From Alphaproteobacteria bacterium (lineage in GTDB: Bacteria > Pseudomonadota > Alphaproteobacteria > CAAGCB01 > CAG-977): a stretch of DNA of 7,803 nt. Below, one piece after another: positions 7,270 through 7,803 of the stretch. The stretch is from the NCBI GenBank assembly GCA_021639925.1, contig JAJXEL010000097.1:523-8325 (forward strand). The letters are read 5' to 3'. Both the position numbers and the translations under genes were made by a program. Under the pieces are notes generated by a model that was given only the letters and a program-made list of their open reading frames with translations, searched no databases and was not told the origin of the DNA. Each line of letters begins with the position of its first letter. Position 1 is the stretch's first letter.

Positions 7270-7587
7270 TCAAACCCTTTCAACTTCACAGCGCAGCGGG
7301 TGCTGGCTGCGCCGGGCCGCGTCAATTACCTGAGCCGCCTTCATTTCTGCAATTTCAAACGTATAAATGCCGCAGACGCCTATGCCGCTGCGATGAACCT
7401 GCAGCATGATTTCCGTCGCTTCTTCGGTCGTTTTTCCGAAAATGCTTTGAAGCAAAGAAACAACGAACTCCATCGGCGTAAAATCGTCGTTAAGCATGAT
7501 CACTTTGTACAAAGACGGTTTTTTTATTTTCGGTTTCGTCGCTAACCCGCCTTGAATTTGTTCTTGCTGCATTGGCCGATTCGGCAT
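7270..7587 (-). CDS. clpS: ATP-dependent Clp protease adaptor ClpS
   Basis: A 105-residue adaptor that binds N-terminal-degron substrates and delivers them to the ClpA N-domain. The core is recognisable from LYKVIMLNDDFTPMEFV (residues 26-42) through VHRSGIGVCGIYTFE (64-78) to SQHPLRC (94-100). The degron-pocket residues N33, D34, D35 and H65 match those known from ClpS. The N-terminal 20 residues are Gln/Pro/Lys-rich and probably flexible, as is usual in the family. The start at 7587 is chosen because AAGGA lies 8 bases upstream and the protein then has normal ClpS length. The in-frame ATG at 7650 would add 21 AT-codon-rich residues with no family counterpart. It is the first gene of the clpS-clpA operon. 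Confidence 0.96.
   Translation of the reverse strand: MPNRPMQQEQIQGGLATKPKIKKPSLYKVIMLNDDFTPMEFVVSLLQSIFGKTTEEATEIMLQVHRSGIGVCGIYTFEIAEMKAAQVIDAARRSQHPLRCEVERV
7275..7280 (-). promoter_or_regulatory. Ribosome binding site of clpA
   Basis: AAAGGG lies within the last codons of clpS, 7 bases before ATG 7267. It decides the clpA start against the in-frame TTG at 7273, from which it is only 1 base away. Confidence 0.7.
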
Positions 7588-7621
7588 TATTTTTTTCCTT
7601 AAAAAGTTTTCAATATGATTA

Positions 7622-7650
7622 TTTATGTAAATCGGTAAAATAATATTCAA
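7622..7650 (-). promoter_or_regulatory. Candidate promoter of clpS-clpA
   Basis: TTGAAT (7650-7645) and CATAAA (7627-7622) are spaced by 17 bases, which would give a leader of roughly 30 bases before ATG 7587. Each hexamer matches consensus at 4 of 6 positions in a very AT-rich stretch, so this is tentative. Confidence 0.3.
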
Positions 7651-7656
7651 CCTGAT

Positions 7657-7683
7657 CCGGTTAAAAAAGTATTTTTATACCGG
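7657..7683. repeat. Imperfect 27-bp inverted repeat upstream of clpS
   Basis: The arms CCGGTATAAAAA and TTTTTTAACCGG (minus-strand reading) pair at 10 of 12 positions around the 3-base centre TAC. The repeat sits 7 bases upstream of the candidate clpS -35 element, a typical operator position. It could instead be a hairpin in a longer transcript or the end of a gene outside the window. Confidence 0.6.
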
Positions 7684-7687
7684 CATT

Positions 7688-7723
7688 AATTTTATCGGAT
7701 ATAACCATTTTATCGAATATAAC
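7688..7723. repeat. Two tandem 18-bp repeats upstream of clpS
   Basis: GTTATATTCGATAAAATG (7723-7706) is followed directly by GTTATATCCGATAAAATT (7705-7688), identical at 16 of 18 positions. The 18-bp period is close to two helical turns, so two protein copies could bind one face of the DNA. The repeats have no coding role that I can see. Confidence 0.7.
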
Positions 7724-7753
7724 TATAAGTTTAAATATGTTAATCATTATGTT

Positions 7754-7768
7754 TTAAGCATAAATTAA
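7754..7768. promoter_or_regulatory. Possible CtrA-type site TTAA-N7-TTAA
   Basis: TTAAGCATAAATTAA matches the alphaproteobacterial CtrA consensus exactly. It is about 167 bases upstream of clpS and might serve a divergent gene to the right of the window. The surrounding DNA is very AT-rich, so a chance match is quite possible. Confidence 0.25.
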
Positions 7769-7803
7769 CAGGAAAATGCTAGATTATCGCATAACGTTTA
7801 AAA

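Noticed and set aside
7271..7273. TTG as the start of clpA
   Set aside because: The Shine-Dalgarno AAAGGG would be only 1 base away, while it is 7 bases from the ATG at 7267.
7651..7803. CRISPR-like or RNA-gene signal in the AT-rich right end
   Set aside because: Only two adjacent short repeats without spacers and no tRNA-like or other RNA fold could be seen.

Overview
The window holds six protein-coding genes, all on the minus strand. They read leftwards from clpS near the right edge to a gene that runs off the left edge. Coding density is high and base composition is mixed, with many A/T homopolymer runs. The clpS-clpA pair, the PfkB kinase type and one TTAA-N7-TTAA site fit an alphaproteobacterium, possibly an uncultured or host-associated one. 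That placement is inference from protein style, because no rRNA or marker gene is present.

Right part (about 7803-5012): an AT-rich upstream region carries an 18-bp tandem repeat, a 27-bp imperfect inverted repeat, a CtrA-like site and a plausible promoter. clpS follows, and clpA starts 2 bases after the clpS stop. Together they encode the N-degron adaptor and the AAA+ unfoldase of the ClpAP protease.

Middle (5011-3760): a 229-base gap holds a terminator-like hairpin and a candidate promoter. It is followed by a PfkB-family carbohydrate/nucleoside kinase whose 3' end forms a weak terminator-like hairpin.

Left part (3759-1): three tightly packed genes look like one operon. The first is a flavin-dependent oxidase related to DprE1. 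The second, overlapping it by 11 bases, is a short-chain dehydrogenase (SDR) related to DprE2. The third, 15 bases further on, is a large fusion protein cut by the window edge. In known systems DprE1 and DprE2 together epimerise decaprenyl-phosphoryl-ribose to the arabinose form, by oxidation to a 2-keto intermediate and then reduction. Here both partners lack residues considered important for that chemistry: the SDR has Phe at the catalytic Tyr position, and the oxidase lacks the His, Lys and Cys landmarks of mycobacterial DprE1.

The third gene is the most unusual object in the window. About 340 N-terminal residues resemble pieces of large RTX-type bacterial adhesins (a DUF4114-like segment and a cadherin-like repeat segment). 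A Pro/Ala/Glu-rich linker joins them to a pteridine-reductase-like (FolM/PTR1-like) SDR domain. I know of no described protein with this architecture, and it sits with the divergent DprE1/DprE2-like pair.
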